Source of the DNA: Panagrolaimus kolymaensis
Lineage: Eukaryota > Nematoda > Chromadorea > Rhabditida > Panagrolaimidae
Assembly (NCBI GenBank): GCA_028622995.1
Contig: JAJQJQ010000044.1
Coordinates: 682,001 to 746,000 of the forward strand
Direction: 5' to 3'
Length of the DNA: 64,000 bases
Below, in pieces: positions 11,330 through 23,860 of the stretch (position 1 is its first letter; each line of letters starts with the position of its first letter). Under the pieces are notes generated by a model. That model made no database searches. It was not told the origin of the DNA and was given only the letters and a program-made list of their open reading frames with translations. The position numbers and the translations under genes were made by a program.

Positions 11330-11915
11330 CCTTAGAAGTTAATGCTTTTCTTCCAAGATAAGAAAAAGACAAGATAGCCGATTGAGGTTAAAAAAAGCCA
11401 GAGAATAATACGATGTAAGAGATGATGCAAATAAAAAATGCTTGGAAGACGAAGAAAAAATTTTGAAACTTTGCCAAATAAAACAAAGGTAAAAAAAACC
11501 CACTCAAAATCGAACGATGAAGCAAAGTTCGTGTTAAGAGTTTATTCAAATTTAAAAAATTTGCATTTGTTTGTTGCAACTTTTTTGATTTGAAAAACTT
11601 CAAACTTCAAAGTTTTTTTTTCTTTGAAAATTTCCATAATTATTTTCAACAACAAAAAAAAGAAGAAGAATGTTTTATGCAAAACTATTATACCCATTCT
11701 TTAATCCTTCGTCAAATAATATCTTTCACATGCACCATTCAAAGACTTGGAAGAAGAAAATGAAATAAAGAATCTTTATGCAAATTCGTACTTTGATTTT
11801 CTACTTATATCGATGCTTTTCAATAAACAAAATCATTCTGACTTTTTTATCGTCATCTTCGCAACTAATCGGTCGTTCGGCTGTTACTGGTATAAACTGA
11901 ATAACTGAACTAATC
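11330..11915. other. Divergent promoter region
   Basis: These 586 bp lie between the start of cchl-1 (minus) and the start of an orphan gene (plus). The region is poly-A/T-rich, and no clear TATA box or other motif was identified. Confidence 0.35.
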
Positions 11916-13993
11916 ATGATGCGAAAAGTATGTTTTTTTCTTCTTTCTTTTATCTTTTCTTATTAACCTTTTCCATCTTTCAGCAATCTTCCAAAAGTGC
12001 TACTCCCAGAGTTCGTCGATCTCATCAACATCGATCTTCAAATGGTGATGTTGCAAAGGCTTCAAGTGTTCCAAAACGTCGTTCAAGTCAATGCAGCCCT
12101 TTTCAACTCTCTGTCAATTTAACTTTGAAGGTTCAACCTACTAATGGTAATGGCCAACATGAAGTTAAACCTGTTGAACTTCGTCTTGATGATATTCCAA
12201 TTTGGCATCCTAACGAATCTTCTTCAACTATTTCAAGTGCTTCAGAACGTTCAAAATCAAAGGTATCAAAGAAGAAGGCTCAAATTACAAAGAACCGTTA
12301 TGGAAACAAGCAATCTCTTCTAAGATTCTCAAATTTGAAGAAGCATGTTCCTATTAGCTATCATGGCGATAATCAATTTGCTGCTCGACGTCAACTATCA
12401 GCTAGTACTCAAATGGAAAAAGATCTTCATTATCAAAATCCCAATGTGACTGCTGAACTATTATCAAATCTTTCTCGTCGCCATCAACAACAAAGTAGTG
12501 CTCCAACAAATGAACGCCTTAATCGCGAAGATCCTACTGCTGAACTTTTAACTAAGCTGTCTCGTCGACTTGAACAACATGTTAGTGCTCCTATGGACGA
12601 ATGTCTTCATCGTCAAGATTCTGCTTGTGAAAGCAATTTGATTTCTCAAACTTCTACTGATTCTATAGATACTCCTGTTTCAAGCTTGGCTGCTTCTGAA
12701 TTTTCAACTCAGTTAGCACGTAAAGGTGATACTACTAATAGTAAGTTTACATTTCTGTGACATAATCTTGGTAAAGATAATAATCAACATTTTTTAGATA
12801 TTACATTTGGTTGTCAACGTCGAGGTTCAACTAGTACTCCATTGATAGAACATTCTCAAAACCTCGTTGATTTTAATGATGATGACAATGGTCCGGCTAC
12901 TCAAAATCCTTCATTATTTACGACTTCTATGAGCCCAATACCTCCATCATTTCCAAAACAATTTGAATGTAATAATGGTGCTTTCACTCGTAAGTTTTCA
13001 CTTTTTTGTTGAAATTTTTACCAATGATGTTAAAAACTTTCTCTTTCAGTGAATGATTCGGTTGATGTTCGACGTCAACAACAAACTTATGCTTCAAATG
13101 AAGAAAATCTTCAAAGTCATGGTTCTGCTTTTGAAACCAATTTGATTTCTCAAACTTATGCTTCCATCATGAATCCTCCTCGCTCTCCTTCTCTTTCTCG
13201 TACTCAGTCACTTGTATCAGCTCATGACGTGATAGGTAAGTTCACATTTATTTTTATATTTGTAAAAGATATTTATCCATTTGGCTTACAGAAAAGTGCC
13301 CAGTTAATGATCAAAATCAACAAGAAATTTATGCTCCTATGTACAAAAATCTTGAATGTCATGGATCTGCTGTAGATAACATTTCGGCTTCTACCTTCGA
13401 TCATAATGGCTCACTGACTCCTTCTACTCCAAGACAATTAACATGCGACGTTGATATTAGTCGTCGTATGTTTACATTTTTTTCTGTCACCTTTTTCATT
13501 GACCTTTTTTTTAGCAATGCTTGACGATCCATCTTCATCAAAGCCAAGACATGAGTATATTCATGAACGTAAAGCTCGCGTTGGATTTATCGCGAATTCA
13601 ACTCATATGGCTATTGAAGTTACAATGCACATTCGTTCGGATGAAGAAGTGTTACATATGGGACCGGTTGAACTCATGTTTGAAGATCAAAAAGTATGGA
13701 AACGTTCTGCTCGTGCTGTTACAAAAGAAATTGAAGGGAAAATGGCTGCTTCATCTCAAAAGAAATCCACTGATCAAACAAATGTTAGCCAATCAAAATC
13801 TCCAAATATTTCAACTGCTAAATCAGTCACACCTAACACATCAACTGCAAGATTGGTCTCACCAAATGTTTCATCTTCAAAATTGACGCCTTCCATTGCT
13901 GAGAAAATTCCTGATGAATCTCCAAAGAAAATTCCTGCTGAAGCATATAAAGGTCCTTCTCAAACTTTCAGACGTTCAAGTTGTAATAAATAG
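11916..13993 (+). CDS. Orphan low-complexity protein with duplicated terminal module
   Basis: Six exons: 11916-11927 (MMRK), 11984-12740, 12798-12989, 13050-13235, 13292-13465 and 13515-13993, giving 599 aa. It has no signal peptide or membrane helix and is rich in Ser/Thr/Gln. A module near the N-terminus (about 41-80: FQLSVNLTLKV, then KPVELRLDDIPIW) resembles one near the C-terminus (about 461-504: MAIEVTMHI, then GPVELMFEDQKVW). Between them a unit resembling RR-QQ-SAP-E-L-(H)-DSA-E-NLISQT-SI recurs three or four times, partly one per exon, and introns 2-5 are all in phase 1, which suits exon duplication. I do not recognise the family. It could be a disordered cytosolic or nuclear scaffold, but that is a guess. 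AATAAA follows the stop near 14050. Confidence 0.8.
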
Positions 13994-14496
13994 GGGTTTT
14001 CTGTATGTAATAACTAATTTATTGTATGTATCTAATTTCGTCATTGATTGCAATAAACTTGTACTTATATTTGATGTGTTTTATGTGTTTTGAAATATTT
14101 TTTTGTGATTAGTCATTTTCTTTTTTGTTAGTTGTTTATTATTTTATTGTTTGTTTGAAGCCATGTGTACGTGATATGTTTGTATCTAATCTTCCACTTC
14201 ACACATCGCTATTAAACTTTAGTATAGTTTTGAATGAAAAAAAATCACCAATCAAAGCAATGATCACCATTTGAAAAATAGACTCTAGTTTTTATTACTT
14301 CCAATGCTATGTTTTTATAGTATCGATTTAAGGAAGTTTCCAAATTTGAAGGTGGCGATGAATGAATAACGACAACTAACCATAAACTCTAATAAATTTT
14401 TGCAAATACATAAAAAGCAAAAAAGGAAACATTTTTTTCTTGTCTTAATTTTGCTGTTATCAGAATTTGATAGTTTTTTTCTTCGCAGAATTAAAA
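13994..14496. other. Intergenic, no gene seen
   Basis: It contains the 3' flank of the orphan gene and the upstream region of the P450 gene. TTCTTCGCAG ends eight bases before the P450 ATG and is a candidate trans-splice acceptor. No further feature is supported. Confidence 0.35.
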
Positions 14497-17016
14497 ATGG
14501 GTTTAATTTTAATCGCCTTTGCTGTAATTATAATTTCTGTATTTGTTTATTGGATTATGTAAGTAAGCCTTTTGTTTTTGGTGATTGATTAAAAAGTTTC
14601 TAAAAAATGAGACTACGGTATTATTATTTTTTTTAGTCAAAGAATTCAATTAATTCGATTAAGACAAAAATTAGAATTTGATGGTCCTCCAGTGGGAATA
14701 CCACAATTTTTTGTTGGACATTTATATGATTTGGTTAAACAAGCTTTTATTGTGAGTTTTTTTTTGGAGAAACGTCTTGACCATGTCTGTCGATTTATGA
14801 TTTTTTGTTTTCATCCATCAATCTCGAAAGTTTTCGCGTTTTAAATTTTTGTCTTTTTGATACCCAAAAAACTTTTTTTAAATCTCTAAAATTTGCTTTT
14901 TCCAAAATTCCAGCTTTTAAAGATTATGAAAAATGGTAAAAAATAAATTTATAGGAAGGTCCAACCGCCACTCCATTTTTTCTGCATAAATGGAATAAAA
15001 TTTATGGTAGCACTTATGCGTATGTTGTTTCCAAAGAGCTACCGTAATAATCCTTCACACAAATTTATTAACTACTTTTTAGATTATTTTTTGGTGATCA
15101 TCTAACTATTCAAACAACAGATTTAGAAGTAATTAAAGAAATATTTATTAAACAATTTTCTAATTTTGTTGATCGAGATGTTAGTCATTTTAATAATGCT
15201 TCATCTTTATATTAAAGCAACCACAACAAAAACAAAAAACTTTAGACTAATAGTTTCACGGAAGGATATCCATTAGGTGAAAGTTTATTACAAGTATCCC
15301 AAAAAGGTCCACATGGATATGGATGGAAAGAAATTCGATCCATTGTTTCACCAACTTTTACAACAGGAAAAATGAAAATGGTAATAAGCAAAAAAAGTTT
15401 CTAACTAAAAAAAAGCAGACGAAAGAAAAATATAATCATTGTTGGTTGGTTTTTCAGATGCATGAAATTATGCATGAAAGAGTTTTAACTTTGATGGATG
15501 TTTTAAAGCGGAAAAGTGAAGCCAATAATGGGTTGATTGATATTTTTGAGTAAGTCAATCGTTAGCTTTAGAAAGTTAAATAAAAAGCAACAACAAAATA
15601 AAGGTCGAATAACTAAATTTTATTTTTGTTTATTGGAATCAGCAGCTTTAATACGCATTTTTTTATTTTTTTTTTTTTGTGTTAAAACTAAAAAGTTAGT
15701 TTATTTTAGCGAATTCCAAGCTTTAACTTTGGATGTGATTGGTCGAACTGCATTTGGAATCCAACCCGATTCTTTGAATGATAGAACGGATGAATTTTAT
15801 ATAAATTGTCGAAATTTTTTTACTAATTTTAAAGCAGAAAAATCATGGGGAATTTTAGTTTCAAGTGAGTTAGCTGCTTTCAAAAAAAAAATATTTTACA
15901 CCCGACTAACTAAAAATTTTTTTAAGCTGTGTTTCCATCATTTGCTCCTTTGATGCGTTTTTTCTCGGTTCTTCAAAGTTATCAACTTACCATTGCAAAT
16001 AATTTGAAGAAAGTTGTAGAATATCGAAAAGAAAAAATGGATGAATTTAAAAGCATTGATTTAATTCAACTTTTATTAGAGCAAGATAAAATTCGTCAGC
16101 TACGAGAAAATGTAAGTAAATTTTATTTGGGCGTTTTTCAATTTAGGGTTGTATTGATTTTTTTTTTTAGAAACCTCCAATGCATATTGATACAATAGTT
16201 TCAAATTGTTATGGCTTCCTTTTAGCTGGATATGAAACTACGAGTACAGCTTTAGCTTTTTCAGCTTGGTATTTAGCAAAGCATCCAGAAGTCCAAGAAA
16301 AATTATTTAAAGAAATTAAAAATAAAATTACTGATTATGATACAGTTATGAAACTTCCGTATCTTGATGCAGTGTTTCATGAATGTCTTAGAATTCGCCC
16401 TCCAGTTCCAATATTTACTATGAGAACTTGCGTGAAAGAAACTCAAATAAAAGGATATAAATTTATTCCGGGTGTTCATTTAGGTAGGGTTGTCGTCATA
16501 TTTCCCGAGAAATTTCCCGTGTTACAATTTTGGTCTTTTTCTTTATATTAAATAAACCTATCACTTCGAATTCTAGGTACTAACGTCCACCACATTCATT
16601 GGGATGAAAAACTTTGGCCTGAACCAGAAAAATTTGATCCCGAACGATTTACCGATGGAAAATATTATGATCCATTATCATGGATTCCATTTGGAATAGG
16701 CCCAAGAAATTGTGTGGGAATGAGATTTGCGGAAATGGAATACAAATTTACTTTGGTTGAATTATTAAAAAATTTTAAACTTGAAATGCATCAAGATTCT
16801 GAGGTAATCAAGTTCTTGAGTTTAAAAAAAATAAGGGAATAAAAAAAAAGACACATTCGATTCGATGAATATATCTCTTCTATGGCTTCGATTAACACAA
16901 AAAAAAATTTTAAAAAATGTTACATAACTTTTTTTTAGGATCCATTACCCATGAGAATCAACATCATTTTATTACGACCTCTTAATGGAGTACATTTAAA
17001 AGTAATTCCACGATAA
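14497..17016 (+). CDS. Cytochrome P450, clan-3-like
   Basis: Eleven exons: 14497-14558, 14637-14751, 14955-15019, 15083-15179, 15246-15380, 15458-15549, 15710-15864, 15927-16111, 16171-16483, 16577-16803 and 16939-17016, giving 507 aa, a normal P450 length. An N-terminal membrane anchor ([19 protein letters not shown]) places it on the ER. The WKEIRS helix-C motif, the I-helix AGYETT (321-326), the ExxR pair E373/R376 in [17 protein letters not shown], and the heme loop [11 protein letters not shown] with ligand Cys about 452 are all intact, so a working monooxygenase is expected. The layout resembles nematode clan-3 families (CYP13/25-like), but I cannot name the subfamily or substrate. It stands alone rather than in a P450 cluster. 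Confidence 0.95.
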
Positions 17017-17427
17017 TAAATGTTTATAATTTTTTGAGAATTTGTATGTATGTACATAAACAAATTATGATATTATAATTTATCTAAATTGGTGGTTTTT
17101 ATGTAACTTAAATAATTATTATTGCTACCAATAAATATTTTGCTTTACCCACAAGCGACACTTAGAAAAAAAAACTGAAAAGCTTTTGCTTGATCCTAAA
17201 ATTTAAATTAAAGTAACAACAAAAATCAATGCTTTCTATGTATTTTTAAGTTTTTAAAAAACTTTTCAAACATATAATTGTAATTTACGAAGAAGCAAGC
17301 TATAGATATATTTTAGACGTTCAAGTTTTGTACTAACTTTGAAAGGATAAATAATTTTTACACAATTTATTTAAAGTTAATTTTTTATTCAAAGAAATCA
17401 AAATTCTACCAAATAAATAAAAAAATT
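17017..17427. other. Convergent 3' spacer
   Basis: These 411 AT-rich bases hold the 3' ends of the P450 and the F-box-like gene. AATAAA signals are present; nothing else was recognised. Confidence 0.35.
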
Positions 17428-18207
17428 TTAAATAAAAAATGAAACAAAAAAGTTGCTGGAATGAAGCCCATGAATATCATAACGATCCCAAAGTTTTTTT
17501 CCTTCTTCAATTAAATCTTCAAAACCAAAGAGCAATGCAGAATTTTGTCGATCTATTGCAAAACTAAAAATCAAAAAAAAAATTTAAATAATTTTTAGCA
17601 AAAAGAAAATAAAGAAAGAAACTTACGTTACTCGCTTAAATTTTTTAAAACTTTTTATAAATTCAATAAATTCTTTGAATGAACCATCAAATTCAACGCC
17701 GCCACAAAAGATTAAAGTTTTTAAATTTGGCGAAGAAATTAATTTTCTTATATCTTTTAGATTCATGCTTTTGACGTCGAGATTAATTGAATTTACAGCA
17801 TGGAAATTAAATGGCAAACTTTGAAGGTGGATGGAATCAATTTTTTGATTGGAATTTTCTATTTTAATTTCATTTAAAACATCGAATTTTTTTCTAATCC
17901 CCAAAAGTGTAACGCCTTTACAAAATTCATTTTCTTTACAAAAACATGAAATTGTAATTTTGCAAGAATAATTTGATTCCAAATATTTCACATATTTTTT
18001 TTCAATAACGTGGCATCGTTTTGAAAGTTTTCGAGTTAATAAATTGATTGAAGCAAAGATTTTGAGAGTTTTAGCATCACAAATTTCAGCAAATCTTCGT
18101 TGACAAACATATGGCAGAGATGGAAAATCAAAAGTATTAGTTTCTTTGTCGCTGCTTTGAAAGAAGTTTAATTTTTTCAATACTTTGGTTGTTTCAGAAA
18201 TATCCAT
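17428..18207 (-). CDS. F-box-like family protein A
   Basis: Two exons: 18207-17627 and 17563-17428, giving 238 aa. The N-terminal segment (FDFPSLPYVCQRRFAEICDA, then a helix KIFASINLLTRKLSKRC) has the FP...(30 residues)...K.S.C-type pattern shared with the other F-box-like genes here (31.1, 34.7 and 54 kb). A leucine-rich region follows (SIHLQSLPFNFHAVNSINLD, NLKTLIFCGG). In nematodes such proteins usually recruit substrates to SCF ubiquitin ligases. The F-box match is weak by eye and the name is family-level inference. A copy of its 5' end and upstream DNA lies at 21797-22170. Confidence 0.65.
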
Positions 18208-19457
18208 ATTTATTGAATAAAATATTTATAAAAAAATTCTTGATTAATAAAAATGGCAGGAGAAGTTTCGAAAAAAAGTTAGAATATTTAGTTGGCCTTG
18301 GTTTTTTGAGTATTTATTGGGGAATATTTCAAAATCGTAATGAGACCTTATTGCGGCCAAATTTGTTGTTTTGTTGATGGCTTTCTGCTTGTGTTTTTTA
18401 TAGCTTGAGAGAAAATATCGATAGTTATTGGATAAATTGAATATTCAGGTCATTTTTTGCTGAGCGAGATTCATCATCTCATTTATTTAATTAGACATAA
18501 TCAGAAAAGAAAAAGAAATCATTATTACACTCTAAATGCAAGATTTTATTACGACCAAAACATTGGGAAATCTTGCTCGACGAAGTTCGATAAATTAAAC
18601 AAAAAATTTCAGCCATCCCATTGCTACAAGAATTTAGACATAAATTTACCAACAAAAAAATAAATAAGATGCAAGAAAGAGAAAAATAATGATGGCAGCA
18701 GCGCGAAATAGGAAAATAGCAAAAGAAGAAAGGTAAATTAAATTAGCTTTACAGTTGTTGTTTGTTCGAGAACATTTTACATTTAAAATCAAAAATTATT
18801 GAAAGCTATCTAGAAAAAAGAAATCAACAAAACGCAAAAGAAAAAGAAGGAAAGCAACGCTAATTCAATTTTTTTATTAACCAAAAAAAACATAAAAAGA
18901 TAATAATAAATGTAAAAAGAAAAATAGGCTAAAAAAATTGTTTTTAAAGGTTATTAAAAATAATATTTACAATACTTTTGTTTTATAAGCTTTCTTGTAA
19001 ACCATATCCTGAAACTTATTATGTGCTTCTGTAGACTCAACGATTTTTCACATTCTAACTTTCATTGAATTTGCTTCGAACAAAATTAGTTTTAAAAAAA
19101 TAAATACTTGGTATAGCAGGTAATGTTTCAGGAAGCTATGAATCACAAATAATACTAACCTTCCTTATATATGATTAACGTCAAAGAAAAAATAATACTG
19201 TAATCAAGAAAAAAGATAACACATTTGATTCCCATGCACGAGAGAAAAAATGGCGGGAAAAAATTAGCTAACATTCATTTTTTTAGTTCACTCAAAAAGT
19301 TTTCATTTTCATTTTATTATTATTCAAATTTTGATTTTTTTGCTTTTCCAAAATTGCTTCGAAATTTACTATGATTAAATATAAAAGCTCAAATTCATTC
19401 ACTTCCAACTTTTTGAAACTTTTGCAATCATTCGTCGTTCGCTGAAAGAAAGCAAAA
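18208..19457. other. Intergenic 1.25 kb
   Basis: The first about 250 bp are the 5' flank of F-box-like gene A and form part of the segment copied to 21.8-22.2 kb. The rest is AT-rich, with short frames that lack coding character. The last 80 bp carry the promoter of the next gene. Confidence 0.4.
19380..19387 (+). promoter_or_regulatory. TATA box
   Basis: TATAAAAG lies 78 bp before the ATG at 19458, a plausible distance for a TATA-driven promoter with a short 5' leader. Confidence 0.5.
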
Positions 19458-21600
19458 ATGCGTGTTTATTCATCGTTCTTGGTTTTTCTCTTCGTCATTA
19501 TCGTCGTGAATTCTCAATTTGTTCTCTCTTCTGATGATTCAAATGAACTCATGGTTGATGCTGATTCTTCTGCTGTTAAAGAAATAGGAAATGATGTGAA
19601 ACTCGTGTCTTCTGGGATTGGTCAATTGGTTCTTGCAAATGGTCATTTGGATGTTCAGGTTGATTTACCCAATTGTATAGGAAAGTAAGTTTTTATTTTT
19701 TCTCATTCCTTAGTAAGTTTAATTTCCAGGGTTTTGTTTTGTTACAATTCTTCGAAATCGACACTTGATGCATCCAAATATTGTCAACCAAACTTCTGTG
19801 GATTTCACATACAAGCTGATGATGACAATGTCCAACTTACCACTCGTAACATCCTTAAAGAGCAGCTCAAGGACTGTTCTTTTATTCAAATGAAATTTGA
19901 CGAAACAACGTATTGTAGTAAAGTCGATTCCAGCTGTGATCCTGCTTTTGATAAAGATAACGTCATAACGATCGATGTTCGTCAAGCTTCTCCATTATCA
20001 TGTTCAGTAACTATCCTCAACGCAAAGATCTATGTTCCACCGATTCTTGCAACAACAACAACTTCGTCATCAACTTCCATTCTCTCATCGTCAACTGAAG
20101 CTTCAACTTCCAATGGATCGACTATTTTGATTGTCTGCATCGTTGTTGCTTTTATGATCATCCTCATTATCATCATCGTTGTGTATGTTTTCTTTTTTTA
20201 TGCATTTAATAAATCAAACATTTTAGTGCTGTTGTATGCTACAGAAAAAGAGCAAACAAGAAGAAGAAACAAGCTTTGAATCAAGATTTGAAAGAAGTGG
20301 TCATTATTAAGTCTGTCAAAGAAGAAGCTCCTGAAAAAGTCAAACTCAAAGAAAATGCAAAGGTTGAACCAGAAAAGAAAGAAGTGAAACCTCCAAAAGT
20401 GAAAGAAGCAACAAAGAAGTTCAGTGCTCCTCATCCTAAAGCTGCAAAAGAAAATTCTAAGAAAGTTCAAGATGAAATCAAACCAACTGAATCAAAGCCA
20501 AGAAAGGAAACCACTGAAGCTACTGAAGAACCTCCACCACCTTTTTTACCTGCTGCTCCTGTTATTTCTGAGTCTAAAGAACCTATTGTCGAACATGAAG
20601 CTCCAAAAAAGCTCAAACAACGACAACAGAATCGATGGGTACATCCTTTTAGAACAACATCTGGAAGCTCTGGAAGTAGAATGCGTGGTCGATTCAAGGA
20701 TAGTGTTGAATCTCAAAGATCCCTTAACAAGAATACGGCGTACGAAGCTCATTATAAATCCATGGCAAGAAGTGGCTTGATTGGAAAGAAAATGGCTGAA
20801 TCATTGGCAAAGTAAATTTTGTTTTTTACAAGATTATAGTCATCATTATTTTTTAGGGATTACAAACCTAATCCAAAGAAGAAGCTTCTCAGCGTGGAAA
20901 TCTCGCTCCTTTGTAACTACGTCGGTGATATCTTTATAACCATCAATCAACTTGTGTATGTTTATTTTTTGTATTCAATAACAGCTTTATTATTATTCCA
21001 TAATTTCAGAGCAAAAGCTATTGAACAACTCAAAGAACATGGTCTAAAATTCAACGAAGATGGCAGAGCACTCAAATTGTCAAAACCAACTCGAATATTC
21101 CTTCAACAACCTGACACTCCTGAATACATTCGTTTCACATGTTTTGCGCTCGAGTTTGGACATTCCATTCCTGTCGACGAAGAACATCTTCAAAAATATT
21201 CCATGGCTTTATTGCTCGTTGTTGGGTTCTTTCTCAACCATCCTGATGAAACTCGTCGTCATGCTCTTGCAATATTTCGGTATGTTAAAATGATTATTAT
21301 TGTTACTTCAACTAAATATACTTATTTTTTAGTCGTGAATTGCCATTTTGGAAGCGTAACTCATCCATCGAAGAACGAAACGCTTTTGGTTATCCATCCA
21401 ACGCAATTGATGCTGCATCTGTAATGAATTCTGATTGTTTCTACGATGTCAAACACGTTAATACAAATTCAACTCCAAACAATTCAGAAGAAAAACGATC
21501 AAATTCAAAATCAAATGGTCCGTCAAAAGAAGCAGCCGCAACTGAAAGCAAAGTAGTCATCATTGATAAAACTTCCAAAAAGAAAAAGAAGAGAAAATAA
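19458..21600 (+). CDS. Orphan type I membrane protein with long charged tail
   Basis: Six exons: 19458-19684, 19730-20182, 20227-20811, 20857-20955, 21010-21279 and 21333-21600, giving 633 aa. A signal peptide (1 to about 20) leads to an ectodomain with several cysteines (CYNSS, YCQPNFCGF, DCSF, YCSKVDSSCDP), likely disulphide-bonded. A Ser/Thr stalk follows, then a membrane helix at about 203-228 (ILIVCIVVAFMIILIIIIVV). The cytosolic tail of about 400 residues starts with a Lys/Glu/Pro-rich region and then becomes more ordered (TAYEAHYKSMARSGLIGKKM, FLQQPDTPEYIRFTCFALEF). It ends in a basic KKKKKRK run. The order of features is clear, but I do not recognise a family. A role in adhesion or signalling would be speculation. 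Confidence 0.85.
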
Positions 21601-21796
21601 TTTGAGATTGAATTTGTATTTTTTCGTTTTTGTATTTGTATGTAATAATATTAATATTCAAATGAGTTTCTAATAATAAATATTTTTTTAACAATCGTTT
21701 TTGTATTTTCTTTTGTTTTTCTGATTTGTGTGGTGCATAAGCTTGTATCCAATTACTTGGAAATTGGTATTATTCGAAGAAATCAAAAATAAGAGG

Positions 21797-22170
21797 TCGT
21801 TGACAAACATATGGCAGAGATGGAAAATCAAAAGTATTAGTTTCTTTGTTGCTGCTTTGAAAGAAGTTTAATTTTTTCAATACTTTGGCTGTTTGAGAAA
21901 TATCCATATTTGCCGAATAAAATATTTAAAAAATTTCTTGATTAATAAAAAAATGGCAGGAGAAGTTTCGAAAAAAAAGTTAGAATATTTAGTTGATCTT
22001 GGTTTTTTGAGTATTTTTATTGGGGAAAAAAGGCTTTAAAAATTTGACATTTTTGTTGCCAAATCAATTATTTTGTTTTTCTGATCGCTTATTGCTTTGT
22101 TTTTAGCTTGCTTGAGAGGAAATATTAATCAATAGTTGTTCTTGGTTAAATTAAATATATTCAGGTCAAT
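21797..22170 (-). pseudogene. Duplicated 5' fragment of F-box-like gene A
   Basis: This block matches about 18097-18455: the first about 37 codons of F-box-like gene A plus its upstream DNA. The match is near-identical over the coding part (for example GACAAACATATGGCAGAGAT) and drifts upstream. The start codon context is preserved but the frame runs into unrelated sequence, so no product is expected. It is a dispersed segmental duplicate about 3.7 kb from its source. Confidence 0.8.
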
Positions 22171-23860
22171 GTTTTTTTTAAAGAAGACCCTTGGGTGGAC
22201 ATTTAATTATGTTTTTGTGGTCAGAAAATAGTTACTTTTTTTGTATTAAAAAAATATGAGATATTGCTCCTTCGAAAATGGAGTTGATGATTTGGGAAAC
22301 TTATATTCATACCTAATTATCGATGATATCATTTGTTTATTTATTTTTTTGAGACGTCATTAAACTCTTTTATTTCTCAGAAAAAAACTCGTTTTTGAAA
22401 AAAAATCATTCATTTTTTTATTGTTTACTTTTATTTTTCTTAATCACTCACGTAGGCCACTTTATATTTATTTATTCATTTGTGGTCTCTTTTAAGGGAT
22501 GAATCATACCATTTTTTCTATAATTTTTCTATGTACCTTGCATAAAAATTTTGTACTCTTTTTTTATGAACTTTATTTTTATTTTATTTGATTTGAATAT
22601 AAAAAAATTTAAATGAAAAGGAGAAGTACAAATATTTGCTTCCGCTTAAAAAAATAAAAATAAATAAAAAAAAGCTTTCGAAAATGAATGACTCATTTTT
22701 TGATCAAACATTTTTTTAGAATAAAAAAAAGTGTATATTTCTTGTTTCTTAATTTGTTAAAAAAAAGTTTATGTATGCGAGATTTAAAAACTTTTGTTTA
22801 AAAATGTTTCAAATTTCATTCTGCACTTTAATCTTTCTTTCTCCATTAAAAATTTTTTTCTCCTCATAAATATTCATGATTCACCGTTCAATTTTTTTTT
22901 GTCTTATTTGATCGGTAGTCAGTGGATTTAAATTTTTGTTTGAAATTTCATCAAATTTTTTTGGATGGAAGCGCTCACGTGAACCATCACCAACTAACTC
23001 ACATAAACATAGCCGCTGCTGCATCAGTCATCATCGCCACGGCCATCATCGAAGTAGTGGTGATTTGAATGAGAGATAATTGCAACCACCTTTTTTTGAA
23101 AGAGAGCAAAGAACATACATATAAAAAAATACTTCGAAATGGGGGAAGGCTTGTTTTTTTTCTTTCTTTCTTTTTGGGGTGACTTTGCAATTATATAAAT
23201 AAAAAAGTTTTCGGTGAAAAACAAAAATTGAAAAAGAAGATGAAGGAGAAGGCCATCTCAATCGGGTGTTGTTTTTTTTATTTTTGTTTTTGGTAGATAA
23301 ATCAAAAAAAAAATTATTTGAAAAATTGTTTTGTTTATTTTCAAAAAAAAACATCCTTATCGGACGACGAAGAGAGACGCGTCGTTTCTTTTTCCAAAAA
23401 TAAGAATTTATTTGTTTATTTTATAATTTTATTTTGGGAAAAAATATTAAAATGTTTTTATGGTTCTGGTTTGCACGGGTTTCCTCCATCCCACATAAAT
23501 CAAATAAAAAGTTTGATATAAATATTATTATTAGAATTTTTTAGGTGATAAGAAAATCGGTTTATTAGTGTTTTGGTTTAATTTTTTTGTTTGCTTACTT
23601 TTTTTGATAAGAAAAATTAGAGCAGCTCGCCTTTTTTTGAATGCTATAAAAAGTTTTTTTTGATTAAAGTACAGTAAAATATTTTCTTGTTTTTTCTATT
23701 AATTTCGAGATTTGAAGTTTTAGATTTTATCTTAAACGTTTTCTTTCTTAAATTACTATTAATTTTTGAAAAGTATTTCGCGATAAATAAATAATTTTAA
23801 CTTTAGTTGAAAAATGTTATACTTAAATTTTTTTAGATCCAATCATCCAAAATAATAAAA
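22171..23860. other. Intergenic 1.7 kb before the TTR array
   Basis: The sequence is very AT-rich, with long T runs. Open frames here are low-complexity Phe/Lys strings and are not supported as genes. TTTTTTTAG at 23829-23836 could be a trans-splice site for TTR gene 1. Confidence 0.35.

Noticed and set aside
14497..17016. Horizontal transfer of the P450
   Set aside because: Its ten introns have the local splice style and AT-rich codon use like its neighbours; it fits ordinary nematode clan-3 genes.
22999..23521. Several overlapping frames of 60-100 residues
   Set aside because: They are Phe/Lys/Ser strings from poly-A/T and CTT tracts, overlap on both strands, and have no splice partners.
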